A DNA stretch of 64,000 nt. It comes from Saccharothrix sp. NRRL B-16314. Lineage in GTDB: Bacteria; Actinomycetota; Actinomycetes; Mycobacteriales; Pseudonocardiaceae. The notes beneath the pieces were generated by a model, which made no database searches, was not told the origin of the DNA, and saw only the letters and a list, made by a program, of their open reading frames with translations. Made by a program: the position numbers and the translations under genes. Shown here piece by piece: positions 50,052 to 58,894 of the stretch; the stretch's first letter is position 1, and every line of letters begins with the position of its first letter. The DNA is taken from positions 1 to 64,000 of the forward strand of contig NZ_JNXC01000012.1 of assembly GCF_000716595.1 (NCBI RefSeq). The letters are read 5' to 3'.

Positions 50052-51001
50052 GAGACCTCCTCCTGCCGGTACATCTGGCGGAAGTACGCCAACAGCGCCA
50101 GCACGAGCAGCAGCACCATGAGCATCGACACCGCCGCGCCCAGGTCGTAGCGCTGCAACGACTGCGCGACCTGGAACGCGTACACCGGCAACGTCGTGGT
50201 GGCCTGCCCCGGCCCGCCCTGGGAGACGACCCAGATCTGCACGAAGCACTTGGCCACCCAGATCACCTCCAGGCAGGTGATCAACCCGAACATGGACCGC
50301 AGGATCGGGAACGTGATGGACGCGAACACCCGCCACGCGCCCGCGCCGTCGATCCGCGCCGCCTCGTACAGCTCGGACGGGACCGTCACCATGGCCGCGT
50401 ACAGCGACAGCGCCGCGAACGGCACGGACTGCCACACGATCAACGTGACCAGGATGGCGAAGGTGGCCGGACCGTCGGCGAACCACGTGTAGCCGCGGTA
50501 GTCCTCGAACCCGAGCGACACCAGCGCCCAGTTGACCACCCCGAGCCGGGACTGGAACAGCCACTGGAACACCGTGGTCGCCGCGATCACCGGCGTGGCC
50601 CACACCAGCACGAGCCCGGACATCACCAGCAGTCGCGTCCACCGGCCGAGCCGCACGAGCAGCAACGCGACCAGCGTGGACAGCACCATGATCAGCACGA
50701 CGTTGACGGCGGCGAACACCAGAGTCCGCCGCACCACCGCCCAGAACTCCGGATCGCCCAGCACCCGCGCGTAGTTGGCCAAGCCGACGAACCGCGCGTC
50801 GCCGCGCACCAGCTGCGGCAGGCCGAACTCCTGCACGGACATGACGACGTTGCGCGCCAACGGGTACAGCAGGAGGAACGCCGTCGCCAGCACCGTCGGC
50901 GCGATCAGCAGGTAGGGCCACCACGAGGTGCGTCGTCGGCGCGGTGGGGGAGGGGTCGGCGGCGGGCGGTGCCGCACCGCCCGCGACAGCGTCGTCGACA
51001 T
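50048..51001 (-). CDS. Sugar ABC transporter permease 1 (MalF/DasB type)
   Basis: A 317-residue permease with six or seven helices after a Pro/Arg-rich cytoplasmic start (RHRPPPTPPPPRRRRTSWWP). The EAA loop is YEAARIDGAGAWRVFASITF, and IVWQSVPFAALSLYAAMVTV belongs to the same domain. The ATG lies two bases after the binding-protein stop. No ATPase gene occurs anywhere in the operon, as in Streptomyces oligosaccharide systems that share MsiK. Confidence 0.9.
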   Translation of the reverse strand: MSTTLSRAVRHRPPPTPPPPRRRRTSWWPYLLIAPTVLATAFLLLYPLARNVVMSVQEFGLPQLVRGDARFVGLANYARVLGDPEFWAVVRRTLVFAAVNVVLIMVLSTLVALLLVRLGRWTRLLVMSGLVLVWATPVIAATTVFQWLFQSRLGVVNWALVSLGFEDYRGYTWFADGPATFAILVTLIVWQSVPFAALSLYAAMVTVPSELYEAARIDGAGAWRVFASITFPILRSMFGLITCLEVIWVAKCFVQIWVVSQGGPGQATTTLPVYAFQVAQSLQRYDLGAAVSMLMVLLLVLALLAYFRQMYRQEEVS

Positions 51002-51003
51002 CG

Positions 51004-52248
51004 CTACGCGCCCGAGTTGAGCGCCTGGGTGATCACCTTGTCCGCCTCGGCCGCGGCCGTCGCGGGATCGGCGCCGGTCAGCACCGACGTCAGGAACTCC
51101 TTGATCGGGTTGCGCGCCTCGACCGCCGCCCACTTCGGCGAGTTCGGCGTGGCGTGCCCGTTGACCGCGCCCGCCGCCATGGCCGCCGCGCCGGGGTCGT
51201 CGCCGACCGCGCTCGCCAGCGACGTCCGGTTCGGCACGTAGTTCATCGCCTTGGCCAGCTCGACCTGCCACTTCTCCCCGGCCAACGCCTTGACCACGGC
51301 GTACGCGCCGTCCTGGCGGGTGGAGGCGAGCGGGATGATCAGGTCGGAGCCGCCGGTGAACACCGCGCCCGGCGTGGCCGCGGTCTTGCCCGGGATGGGG
51401 AAGAACCCCAACTTGTCGGCCAGTTCCGGGTTGGCCTTGGCGACCAGCTTCGCCGCGCCCGGCACCGCGATGAACTGCGCGACCTCGCCGCCCGCGACCA
51501 CGTCCGTCTGCTGCGGCTTCGCCTCGTCGGAGTCCTTGGGGCCGTCACCCAGCGCCTGGAGCCGCTGGTAGAAGTCCGCGCCCGCCAACGCTTCCGGCGT
51601 GTTCAACGAGCCGGACCACTTCTCGCCGTCCTGCCGGGCGAGGTCGCCGCCCTCGTCCCAGACGAACCCCGACAGCACGTACCAGTTCTGGCCGGGCAGG
51701 TAGATGCCCTGCGTGTCGCCCTCGTCCAGCTTGTCGGTGGCGGCCAGCCACTCGTCCCGCGTCTTCGGCGGTGTCACGCCGGCCGCCTCGAACAGGTCCT
51801 TGCGGTAGATGACGACCCGGTTGGCCGCGTAGAAGGGGATGCCGAACTGCTTGCCGCCCACCGCGCCCGGCTCGGCGAGGCCGGGGACCCAGTCGTCACC
51901 GCCCAGCTCGCCGACCTTGCCGGACAGGTCGGTGACGCCGTCGCTGGCCGCGTACTGGGCGACCTGCGTGTTGCCGACCTCGATCACGTCCGGCGGATCG
52001 GTGCTGGCCAGCGCACTGGTCACCTTCTGCGTGATGCCGTTCCACTCCTGGATCTGGATCTTCAGGTCGAGTTCCGGGTGGTCGCGCTCGAACTCGGACT
52101 CGAAGCGGCTGACGAAGTCGTCGGTGGCCGAGTCCTTCATCAGCCAGACGGTGATGTCCTGCCGGCCGCCCGACGCGCCCGGGTCGGAACCGCAGGCGGA
52201 CAGGACGAGCAACGACGCGAGGACCAAGGCGACGGGGCGGTTCGGCAC
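51004..52248 (-). CDS. Sugar-binding lipoprotein (DasA-like)
   Basis: A 414-residue lipoprotein receptor: signal peptide with lipobox LSAC, then a family-1 solute-binding fold (ITVWLMKDSATDDFVSRFES, TSALASTDPPDVIEVGNTQV, GIPFYAANRVVIYRKDLFEA, GQNWYVLSGFVWDEGGDLAR, TPGAVFTGGSDLIIPLAST). Aromatic residues near the hinge fit a di- or oligosaccharide ligand. With GH20 downstream and a DasR-like regulator divergent from it, N,N'-diacetylchitobiose is the best guess, but the GH16-CBM3 gene leaves a beta-glucan ligand open. The GTG is preceded by GAGAGGTGAG. Confidence 0.9.
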   Translation of the reverse strand: MPNRPVALVLASLLVLSACGSDPGASGGRQDITVWLMKDSATDDFVSRFESEFERDHPELDLKIQIQEWNGITQKVTSALASTDPPDVIEVGNTQVAQYAASDGVTDLSGKVGELGGDDWVPGLAEPGAVGGKQFGIPFYAANRVVIYRKDLFEAAGVTPPKTRDEWLAATDKLDEGDTQGIYLPGQNWYVLSGFVWDEGGDLARQDGEKWSGSLNTPEALAGADFYQRLQALGDGPKDSDEAKPQQTDVVAGGEVAQFIAVPGAAKLVAKANPELADKLGFFPIPGKTAATPGAVFTGGSDLIIPLASTRQDGAYAVVKALAGEKWQVELAKAMNYVPNRTSLASAVGDDPGAAAMAAGAVNGHATPNSPKWAAVEARNPIKEFLTSVLTGADPATAAAEADKVITQALNSGA

Positions 52249-52263
52249 GTCTCACCTCTCAGC

Positions 52264-52388
52264 TGACCAATTGGTAAACCCAGGTGGAGCCTGTCCGAAG
52301 ATGGCATAGACCAATGTGGCAGTCAACACCCAGTTCACAGCCATGAGAGCGCTCTCGATCTTCGAGGAAGTCGACCTGACCAGTGGTC
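52264..52388. promoter_or_regulatory. Divergent operator region of the importer operon and GntR gene
   Basis: Several palindromes occur here: ACCAATTGGT (52266-52275), GACCAATGTGG near 52309, GAGAGCGCTCTC (52345-52356, a near match to the CelR box TGGGAGCGCTCCCA) and GACCAGTGGTC (52378-52388). The GACCA/TGGTC half-sites resemble those of DasR-type GntR regulators, though the order differs from the known dre site. The region may therefore answer to both a GntR and a LacI-type protein. Confidence 0.55.
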
Positions 52389-52429
52389 TGACATACTGAC
52401 CGGCGACCGGCAAGACGAAGCGAGGCGGC

Positions 52430-53242
52430 ATGGCCGAACCGATCCTCAAACGCGAACGGGTGCGCGACTACCTGCTCGAACTCATCGAGACGCAGCCGCC
52501 CGGCGCGCTCATCCCGGCCGAGCGGACGCTGTGCCGGCAGCTCGCCGTCTCCCGGCCGACGCTGCGCTCGGCGGTCGACGAACTGGTCAACACCGGCCTG
52601 CTGATCCGCCAGCACGGCCGCGGCACGTTCGTCGCGCCCGCCAAGATCACCCAGGAGCTGGTGTCCGGCGACCGCGCGATGACGGTGCCTCAGGCGGACG
52701 GCGCGTGGACCAGCCGGGTGTTGGAGCACGCCCGCATCCCGGCCGGCGCGCGGGTCGGCCGCAGGCTGCGCGTGTCACCGGCGGCCGAGATCACCTACAT
52801 CGCCCGGCTGCGCCTGGTCGACGGCGCGCCGATGGCGATCGAGTACCTGCACGTCCCGGTCGCCGTCGCACCCGGCCTCACCGTCGAGGACATGGAGTCG
52901 GGCAACTTCTACGACCGGCTCGCGGACCACGGCGTGCACGTCAGCGACGCGGTGCAGTCCATCGAGCCGACCGTCACCAACGACGCCGAGTCCACGCTGC
53001 TCGGCGTGCCGGTGTTCGCGCCCGCGCTGCTGTTCGAGCGGTTGACCAACGACACCACCGGCCGCCCGGTCGAGTACGTGCACTCGCTGTACCGGGGCGA
53101 CCGCTACCGGATCGTGTCCCGGCTGTCGCTCGCGCCGACCGCGCCCGCGCCCGGAGCGCGGGCCGGCCACCACCCCGGCATCCCGCCCGGCGACCTGTCC
53201 TCCGGCACGGTCCGCTCGGCCACCACGGGCGACGTCCAGTGA
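52430..53242 (+). CDS. GntR/HutC-family regulator (DasR-like)
   Basis: A 270-residue regulator with an N-terminal winged helix (LIPAERTLCRQLAVSRPTLR and SAVDELVNTGLLIRQHGRGT) and a C-terminal UTRA effector domain (~95-245; AEITYIARLRLVDGAPMAIE, LLFERLTNDTTGRPVEYVHS, YRGDRYRIVSRL). UTRA domains bind small sugars or phosphosugars such as GlcNAc-6-P. Divergent from the importer operon with palindromes between, so it very likely controls that operon. The final ~25 residues are a disordered tail. Confidence 0.9.
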   Translation: MAEPILKRERVRDYLLELIETQPPGALIPAERTLCRQLAVSRPTLRSAVDELVNTGLLIRQHGRGTFVAPAKITQELVSGDRAMTVPQADGAWTSRVLEHARIPAGARVGRRLRVSPAAEITYIARLRLVDGAPMAIEYLHVPVAVAPGLTVEDMESGNFYDRLADHGVHVSDAVQSIEPTVTNDAESTLLGVPVFAPALLFERLTNDTTGRPVEYVHSLYRGDRYRIVSRLSLAPTAPAPGARAGHHPGIPPGDLSSGTVRSATTGDVQ

Positions 53243-53341
53243 CGGGCCGCCGCCCGTGCCGGCACGCGGGCGTGGTCGCCCTGCGGCGCCGTGCGTCTGC
53301 TGCCACGATGGGCGCGCCGACCCGACCCCGAGGAGGACCAG

Positions 53342-53749
53342 GTGACCTCGCGACTCAACCCGTACATCAGCTTCGCGGGAAACGCCCGTGAGGCGATGGA
53401 GTTCTACGAATCGGTCTTCGGCGGGAACCTCGTGCTGAACACGTTCGGCGAGTACGGCGCGGGTGACGCGCCCGAGGCGCAGAAGATCATGCACGGCATG
53501 CTCGAAGCGCCGAACGGCTACACCCTGATGGGCGCCGACACCCCGCCCGGCATGCCGCACAACCCCGGCGACAACATCACCATCAGCCTCAGCGGCGACG
53601 ACGCGGACGAGCTGCGCGGCTACTGGGAGAAGCTGTGCGACGGCGGCACCGTCGCCATGCCGCTGGAGAAGCAGGTCTGGGGCGACGAGTTCGGCGCCTG
53701 CCAGGACAAGTTCGGCATCGCCTGGATGGTCAACATCAGCGGTACCTGA
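53342..53749 (+). CDS. VOC-superfamily (PhnB-like) protein
   Basis: A 135-residue glyoxalase/bleomycin-resistance-fold protein of the PhnB-like branch: LNPYISFAGNAREAMEFYES, KIMHGMLEAPNGYTLMGADT, NITISLSGDDADELRGYWEK and VWGDEFGACQDKFGIAWMVN. This branch often lacks a full metal site and its function is unclear. The GTG was chosen because GAGGAGGACCAG precedes it. Convergent with the ABC ATPase gene. Confidence 0.88.
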   Translation: MTSRLNPYISFAGNAREAMEFYESVFGGNLVLNTFGEYGAGDAPEAQKIMHGMLEAPNGYTLMGADTPPGMPHNPGDNITISLSGDDADELRGYWEKLCDGGTVAMPLEKQVWGDEFGACQDKFGIAWMVNISGT

Positions 53750-53768
53750 CCCGGAGCGCGCGGGCGCC

Positions 53769-54449
53769 TCAGCGGCCGACCGATGCGGTCAGCCGCCCGT
53801 CCACGATCTCGGCGACGTCGTCCACGTCGTCGAGGTGCGCCCGGTCGTGCGTGACCAGCACCGTCGCGGTACCGCGGCGGCGGGTGAGCGTGGTCAGCAG
53901 TTCGATCACCGCCGTGCCACGCTCCTGGTCGAGGGCGCTCGTGGGTTCGTCCACCAGCAGCACGGCCGGGTCGTTCATCAGCGCCCGCGCGATGTTGAGC
54001 CGCTGCCGCTGACCGCCGGAGCACTGGTGGGGCCGGCGGCCGGCCAGCTCGGCCAGCCCGACGGAGGCGAGCAGTTCGCGGGCGAGCCTGCGCGCCGTGC
54101 GCGGTGACCGGCCGTCGAGGTGCGCCATCACCTCCAGCTGCTCGGACGCGGTGAGCGAGGAGATCAGGTTGGGCTGCTGGAAGACGATGCCGATCTTCTT
54201 CCGCCGCAGCGTCGTCATCTGCGCGCGGCTCATCCCCGTCACGGTCGTGCCGTCGACGACGACCTCGCCGGAGTCGGGCGTGACCAGGGCGGCGGCGACC
54301 GCGAGCAGGCTCGACTTGCCGGAACCGGACGGCCCGACGAGGGCGGTGACGGTGCCGGCGGGCACGTGGAGGTCGGCGTGGTCGACGGCGGTGAGCCGGG
54401 TGTCGCCGTCGGGGTAGGTGAGGACGATGTCGGTCAGTCGAAGGCTCAT
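53769..54449 (-). CDS. ABC exporter ATPase (LolD/MacB type)
   Basis: A 226-residue ATPase that energises the adjacent FtsX-like permease. Walker A is GPSGSGKSS (~39-47), the Q-loop FQQPNLIS, signature CSGGQRQR (Cys replaces the usual Leu), Walker B VLLVDEPTSALD and the switch VTHDRAH. Mechanotransmission-type ATPases of this kind move lipids, peptides or drugs out, or drive periplasmic enzymes. It starts 31 bases after the permease stop, in the same operon. Confidence 0.92.
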   Translation of the reverse strand: MSLRLTDIVLTYPDGDTRLTAVDHADLHVPAGTVTALVGPSGSGKSSLLAVAAALVTPDSGEVVVDGTTVTGMSRAQMTTLRRKKIGIVFQQPNLISSLTASEQLEVMAHLDGRSPRTARRLARELLASVGLAELAGRRPHQCSGGQRQRLNIARALMNDPAVLLVDEPTSALDQERGTAVIELLTTLTRRRGTATVLVTHDRAHLDDVDDVAEIVDGRLTASVGR

Positions 54450-54480
54450 GTGCGCAATCCCGGAGTGAGTGGTCGTGAGG

Positions 54481-55659
54481 TCAGCGGGTGGACAGGGCGG
54501 AGAGCGGGTCGACCGCGGTGATGCGCCGCACCGCCAGCGCCGCGCCCGCCGCGCCGAGGGCGATCGTCACCAGGGCCGGCACGAGCACCGTGGACGTGTC
54601 GAGCACGAACGGCACGGCGTCCGCGGCGGCGGCGCCGACGGCCGCGGCGAGTCCGGCCCCGATAGCCGTGCCGCCGGTCAGCAGCACCAGGGCTTGGCCG
54701 AGCGCGTCGCGCATCAGGTAGGCCGTGGTGGCGCCGAGCGCCTTGAGCACCGCGATGTCACCGGAGCGCTGGACGGTCCACACGGTGAAGAACGCGCCGA
54801 TGACGAGCGCCGAGATCGCGAACAGGAACCCGCGCATCAGCTCCAGCGAGCCGTTCTCGGAGGTGAACGAGCCGATGGCGGGCAACGCGTCGGCGAGGTC
54901 GACGGTCTTGGTGCGCAGCCCGGCGTCCGCCGCGGCGACGTCGACACCCTCGTCGTCGGAGGTGCTCAGCGCGATCACCGTGGCGTGCTCGACGTCGCCG
55001 GCACCGCCGCCGGGCACGAGGCGCTGCCAGTCGTCCAGGCTGGTCCACACCACGGGGGTGTGGCTGTAGGCGGCGTCGCCGGAGACCGCCGCCACCGTCA
55101 GCCGGACGTCGGCGAGGGTGAGGGTGTCGCCCGGCTCGACCCGCAGGTCCTCTGCGGCGCCGATGGACAGCACGACCTGCCCCGTCGCGAGCTTCCCGCT
55201 CTCCGGGGCCAGGGGGGAGCCGGACCGCACGCCGAAGGCCGAGACCGCGGCGGTGTCGCCCTCGCCGCTGGTGGCCCGGGTGGTGGTGACGCCGAGCGGC
55301 TCGGCGGCGGTGACACCGGGCACCCGAGCCCACTCCCGCCACTGCGCCGCGTCCACGACGGAGTCCGTGAACGACGGTGACCGCCCCTCGACCGGCGCGG
55401 CGAAGGCCAGCCGGTCGGCCGGCAGCCCGGTGATGGCCGACGTGCTGTCCCGGGCCAGGCCCGCGGTGAGGCCGGACAGCAGCCCGACCAACAGCGTCAT
55501 CAGCACCACGACGGTTCCCATCAGGGCGAATCGGCCCTTGGCGAACCGGAGATCCCTCCACGCGACGAACACGGTGTCGGCCTGCCATTCCTCGGACGTC
55601 CGGCCGGGACCTCTTCCCGGCGCGATCTCCACTCTGGACGGACGCACGGGCCGGGTCAT
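54481..55659 (-). CDS. FtsX/MacB-like ABC exporter permease
   Basis: A 392-residue permease with the MacB/DevC layout: one N-terminal helix (ALMGTVVVLMTLLVGLLSGL), a large extracytoplasmic domain (~75-265) and three C-terminal helices (FLFAISALVIGAFFTVWTVQ, LGQALVLLTGGTAIGAGLAA, VLVPALVTIALGAAGAALAV). RSGDIAVLKALGAT is the typical coupling helix region. The ATG used adds ~30 basic residues before VFVAWRDLRFAKG; a GTG at 55572 would match DevC proteins better. Divergent from a two-component system that probably controls it. Confidence 0.85.
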   Translation of the reverse strand: MTRPVRPSRVEIAPGRGPGRTSEEWQADTVFVAWRDLRFAKGRFALMGTVVVLMTLLVGLLSGLTAGLARDSTSAITGLPADRLAFAAPVEGRSPSFTDSVVDAAQWREWARVPGVTAAEPLGVTTTRATSGEGDTAAVSAFGVRSGSPLAPESGKLATGQVVLSIGAAEDLRVEPGDTLTLADVRLTVAAVSGDAAYSHTPVVWTSLDDWQRLVPGGGAGDVEHATVIALSTSDDEGVDVAAADAGLRTKTVDLADALPAIGSFTSENGSLELMRGFLFAISALVIGAFFTVWTVQRSGDIAVLKALGATTAYLMRDALGQALVLLTGGTAIGAGLAAAVGAAAADAVPFVLDTSTVLVPALVTIALGAAGAALAVRRITAVDPLSALSTR

Positions 55660-55755
55660 CGCACCGGAGAGCGCTTCGGCGGAGTCGAAGTGCGGAGCCG
55701 GAGTCAACCTTTCGATTGATGCCACCGCCGTCACGGTCGGTAACCTGGAGCCGTT

Positions 55756-56961
55756 GTGGAACCGCACACCTTGACCTGGCCGCCGCGTGTGCTGCGCGTG
55801 TGCCTGCACCTGCTGATCGCGGCCCTGCTGGTGCCGGCCGCGGTGCGCGCGGTCGCCTCCGGGCTGCCGCGAGCCGGTGGGGTCGTCGCCGTCGCCGTGC
55901 TGCTGGCCGCCGTCTACGCGGCCGGTGTGGTGCTACCCGCCGTGGCACGGTCGACGAAGGCCGCCGCGGTGTGGCTGGCGCTGCTGACCGGCGTGTGGCT
56001 GGTGCTGCTGGCGTTGACGCCGGACGGGATCTGGGTCGCGTTCCCCCTGTTCTTCCTCCAGCTGCACCTGCTGCCGACCAGGTGGGGCCTCCCGGCGGTC
56101 GGGGTCACCACGGTGCTCGCCGTCGCCGGTTTCGCCTGGCACCAGCACGCCCTCACGGTCGCGGCCGTCATCGGACCGGCACTGGGCGCCGCGGTGGCAG
56201 TCGCGACCGTGCTCGGCTACCAGGCGCTGTACGCCGAGAGCGAGCAGCGGCGTCGGCTGATCGAGCAGCTCACCGTGGTCCGGGCCGATCTGGCCGAGGC
56301 CGAGCACTCGGCCGGGGTGCTCGCCGAGCGGGAACGCCTGGCGCGCGAGATCCACGACACCCTGGCCCAGGGGCTGTCCAGCATCCAGTTGTTGCTGCGT
56401 GCCGCGGAGCGGGCATTGCCCGGACGTGCCGAGACGGCGGCCGGCCACGTCCGGCGCGCGCGGGAGGAGACCCAGCGCAACCTCGCCGAAGCCCGCCGGT
56501 TCGTGCACGCGCTGACCCCGCCGGACCTCGACCGCGGATCGTTGCCCGCGGCGTTGGAACGGCTGTGCGCCACCACCGCGGACACCTCCGGGTTGGCGGT
56601 CCACTTCCACCTCGACGGAGAGCAGGAGGCGTTGCCGGTGCCCGACGAGGTGGCGTTGCTGCGGATCGCGCAGTCGGCGCTGGCCAACACCGTCCAGCAC
56701 GCCCACGCGACCCGGGCAGAGGTCACGCTGTCCTACATGGACACCGGTGTGGCGCTGGACGTCGTGGACGACGGGATCGGCTTCGACCCGGCCGCGCTCC
56801 CGCCCGCCGGCGGTGTCGGTGGCGGGTTCGGGCTGGCGGCGATGCGCGCGCGGGTGCGGGCGCTCGGCGGCACGCTCAGCGTGGAGTCCGCGCCGGGCGG
56901 CGGCACCGCCGTGGCGGCCGGGTTCGACCACGTCGAGCGGAACGGTCCAGCCCCGACATGA
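55756..56961 (+). CDS. NarL-type sensor histidine kinase
   Basis: A 401-residue membrane kinase with five or six N-terminal helices (~10-155), a short coiled linker and the HisKA_3 domain: phospho-His in REIHDTLAQGLSSIQ (His200). The ATPase domain has LRIAQSALANTVQHAHATRA (N-box), VVDDGIGFDP, GGGFGLAAMRARV and ESAPGGGTAV. The sensing part is largely membrane-embedded, as in kinases that detect envelope stress or antibiotics. GTG start. It overlaps the response-regulator gene by four bases. Confidence 0.9.
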   Translation: MEPHTLTWPPRVLRVCLHLLIAALLVPAAVRAVASGLPRAGGVVAVAVLLAAVYAAGVVLPAVARSTKAAAVWLALLTGVWLVLLALTPDGIWVAFPLFFLQLHLLPTRWGLPAVGVTTVLAVAGFAWHQHALTVAAVIGPALGAAVAVATVLGYQALYAESEQRRRLIEQLTVVRADLAEAEHSAGVLAERERLAREIHDTLAQGLSSIQLLLRAAERALPGRAETAAGHVRRAREETQRNLAEARRFVHALTPPDLDRGSLPAALERLCATTADTSGLAVHFHLDGEQEALPVPDEVALLRIAQSALANTVQHAHATRAEVTLSYMDTGVALDVVDDGIGFDPAALPPAGGVGGGFGLAAMRARVRALGGTLSVESAPGGGTAVAAGFDHVERNGPAPT

Positions 56962-57593
56962 CCACGATGATCCGACTGCTGCTCGCGGACGACCACCCGG
57001 TCGTCCGCGCCGGGCTGCGCGCGGTGCTGGACACCGAAGCGGACTTCGCGGTGGTCGCCGAGGCGGCCACCGCCGAACAGGCCGTGCGGCTCGCGGCCGA
57101 ACTCGACGTCGACGTGGTGTTGATGGACCTCCAGTTCGGTCCCGGGATGCACGGCGTCGAGGCCACGGCGGCGATCACGGCCGCGCCGGACCCGCCGAGG
57201 GTCCTCGTGCTCACCACCTACGGGACCGACGCCGACATCGTCGCCGCGATCGAGGCGGGTGCCACCGGCTACCTGCTCAAGGACGCCGCGCCGGAGGAGT
57301 TGGCCGCGGCCGTCCGCACCGCGGCGGCGGGTGGGGCCGCGCTGGCGCCGGGGGTCGCCCACCGCCTGATGGACCGGATGCGCACACCGGGCTCGACGCT
57401 GTCGGCCCGGGAGATCGAGGTGCTCGGCCTGGTCGCGGACGGTCTGTCGAACGCCGAGATCGCGAGCCGGCTCTTCCTCAGCCAGGCCACCGTCAAGTCC
57501 CACCTGGTGCACGTCTACGGCAAGCTCGGGGTCGACTCCCGCACCGCCGCGGTCGCGACCGCGCACGACCGGGGGCTGCTCCGCCGACGGTAG
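56958..57593 (+). CDS. NarL/FixJ-type response regulator
   Basis: A 211-residue regulator. The receiver domain has DDHP, the phospho-acceptor in VVLMDLQ (Asp57), TTYG and the LLKDAAPEE loop; the C-terminal LuxR-type helix-turn-helix reads LSAREIEVLGLVADGLSNAE, IASRLFLSQATVKSHLVHVY. Paired with the kinase just upstream and divergent from the ABC exporter operon, which is its most likely target. Confidence 0.93.
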   Translation: MTTMIRLLLADDHPVVRAGLRAVLDTEADFAVVAEAATAEQAVRLAAELDVDVVLMDLQFGPGMHGVEATAAITAAPDPPRVLVLTTYGTDADIVAAIEAGATGYLLKDAAPEELAAAVRTAAAGGAALAPGVAHRLMDRMRTPGSTLSAREIEVLGLVADGLSNAEIASRLFLSQATVKSHLVHVYGKLGVDSRTAAVATAHDRGLLRRR

Positions 57594-57644
57594 TGCGCGC
57601 CCCGGTGCGCCGCACTCGTACCATCGGCATGTGACGGGCGGAAC

Positions 57645-58001
57645 GTGGTGGTGAACCGGTTGGGCGAGTTGGAACGCGCCGCGATGGACGTCCTGTGGGA
57701 CAGGGGAGAGCCGGTCGCGGTGCGCGAGGTCGTCCGCGCGCTGGCCGACCGCGACCTCGCCTACACGACCGTGATGACCGTGCTGAACCGGTTGGCGAAG
57801 AAGGGTTTCGTCCGGCGTGAGGCGGGGGAGGGCCGCGCCTGGTACTACGCGCCGGTGGCCAGCCGCGAGGAGTACGTCGCCCGGCTGATGCTGGACGCGC
57901 TGTCGTTGACCGGCGACCGGGAGACGGCCCTGGCGCACTTCGCGCAGTCGGTGACCGAACCCGAGGCGGAGGCGTTGAGCCAGGCGCTGGACGAACGGTG
58001 A
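57645..58001 (+). CDS. BlaI/MecI-family repressor
   Basis: A 118-residue winged-helix repressor: LGELERAAMDVLWDRGEPVA, VREVVRALADRDLAYTTVMT and VLNRLAKKGFVRREAGEGRA, followed by a dimerisation helix pair ending SQALDER. Start is the first of three consecutive GTG codons. It overlaps the M56 gene by four bases, the standard blaI-blaR arrangement of actinobacteria. The TACTACA/TGTAGTA sites 900 bases downstream match the mycobacterial BlaI consensus, so a target there is likely. Confidence 0.92.
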   Translation: MVVNRLGELERAAMDVLWDRGEPVAVREVVRALADRDLAYTTVMTVLNRLAKKGFVRREAGEGRAWYYAPVASREEYVARLMLDALSLTGDRETALAHFAQSVTEPEAEALSQALDER

Positions 58002-58879
58002 ACGCCGCGCTGCACGTCGCGGGGACGCTGGCGCTGTGCACGGTGGTCGCGGGCCCACTGGCCGGTGCGCGGTGGGTGTGGCGCGCACCGCGCACCGGCA
58101 TCCTGCTGTGGCAGATGCTCGGCCTGACGTGGGTGATGTCCGTGGTCGGCCTGCTGCTCGCGCTCGGCCTCGCCCCCTACGACGCCCCGATCCCGGTCGC
58201 CCTCGGCCGGTGGGCGGCCGACGCGGTGCGCGGTGACGTGACGCCGCTCGCCGTGTTGGTGGTGCTGGGTCTGCTGTCGGCGTTGGACCTGGTGATCGGC
58301 CTGCTGTGGACGTGGTGGTCGGTGTTGCGGGTGCGGCGGCGGCACCGCGACGTGCTGGCGCTCGTGGCCCGCCGTGACGACGCCGCGCCCGGCGCGCTCG
58401 TGCTGGACCACCCGCACGTGGTCGCGTACTGCGTGCCCGGCGCGCGGTCGGCCGTCGTGCTGAGCTCGGGCGCGCTGTCCGCGTTGGCCAAGGACGAGTT
58501 GGACGCCGTGCTGGGGCACGAGCACGCGCACGGCCGGGAGCGCCACGACCTGGTGCTGCTGCCGTTCAGCGCGCTGTGCGCGGTGCTGCCGAGGGTGCGC
58601 CTGGTGCGGTCGGCCGCGCAGGCGGTGGCGTTGCTGGTGGAGATGCGGGCGGACGAGAGCGCGAGCCTGCGTCACGGCGCCCTGCCGTTGGCGGCGGCGC
58701 TGCGCAGGTTCGGCGCGGTCCGGCCGCCCGAGGGCGCACTGGGTGCTGCGGACATAGCGGTCGAGGCGCGGTTGGACCGGCTGGCGGGCCTGCCGCCGCT
58801 GCCCCCGGTGCTGCGGTGGTCCGTGCTGGTCGCGGGGCTGGTGCTCGTGTCGACCCCGGTGAGCTTCCTGGTCTTCTGA
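57998..58879 (+). CDS. M56 (BlaR1/MecR1-type) membrane metallopeptidase
   Basis: A 293-residue membrane peptidase with four helices (two before residue 55, one at ~85-110, one at the C-terminus) and a cytoplasmic zinc site LGHEHAHGRERHD (HExxH, Glu ~174). VVAYCVPGARSAVVLSSGAL and EMRADESAS complete the M56 pattern. It lacks the C-terminal penicillin-binding sensor of true BlaR1, as do mycobacterial homologues. Probably cleaves the coupled BlaI repressor in response to an envelope or respiratory signal. Confidence 0.9.
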   Translation: MNAALHVAGTLALCTVVAGPLAGARWVWRAPRTGILLWQMLGLTWVMSVVGLLLALGLAPYDAPIPVALGRWAADAVRGDVTPLAVLVVLGLLSALDLVIGLLWTWWSVLRVRRRHRDVLALVARRDDAAPGALVLDHPHVVAYCVPGARSAVVLSSGALSALAKDELDAVLGHEHAHGRERHDLVLLPFSALCAVLPRVRLVRSAAQAVALLVEMRADESASLRHGALPLAAALRRFGAVRPPEGALGAADIAVEARLDRLAGLPPLPPVLRWSVLVAGLVLVSTPVSFLVF

Positions 58880-58894
58880 CCCCTCCGGATCATC

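Noticed and set aside
49230..50924. A 564-codon fused permease
   Set aside because: The upstream part is out of frame with permease 1 and of shadow composition; the true start is the GTG overlapping the permease 1 stop.
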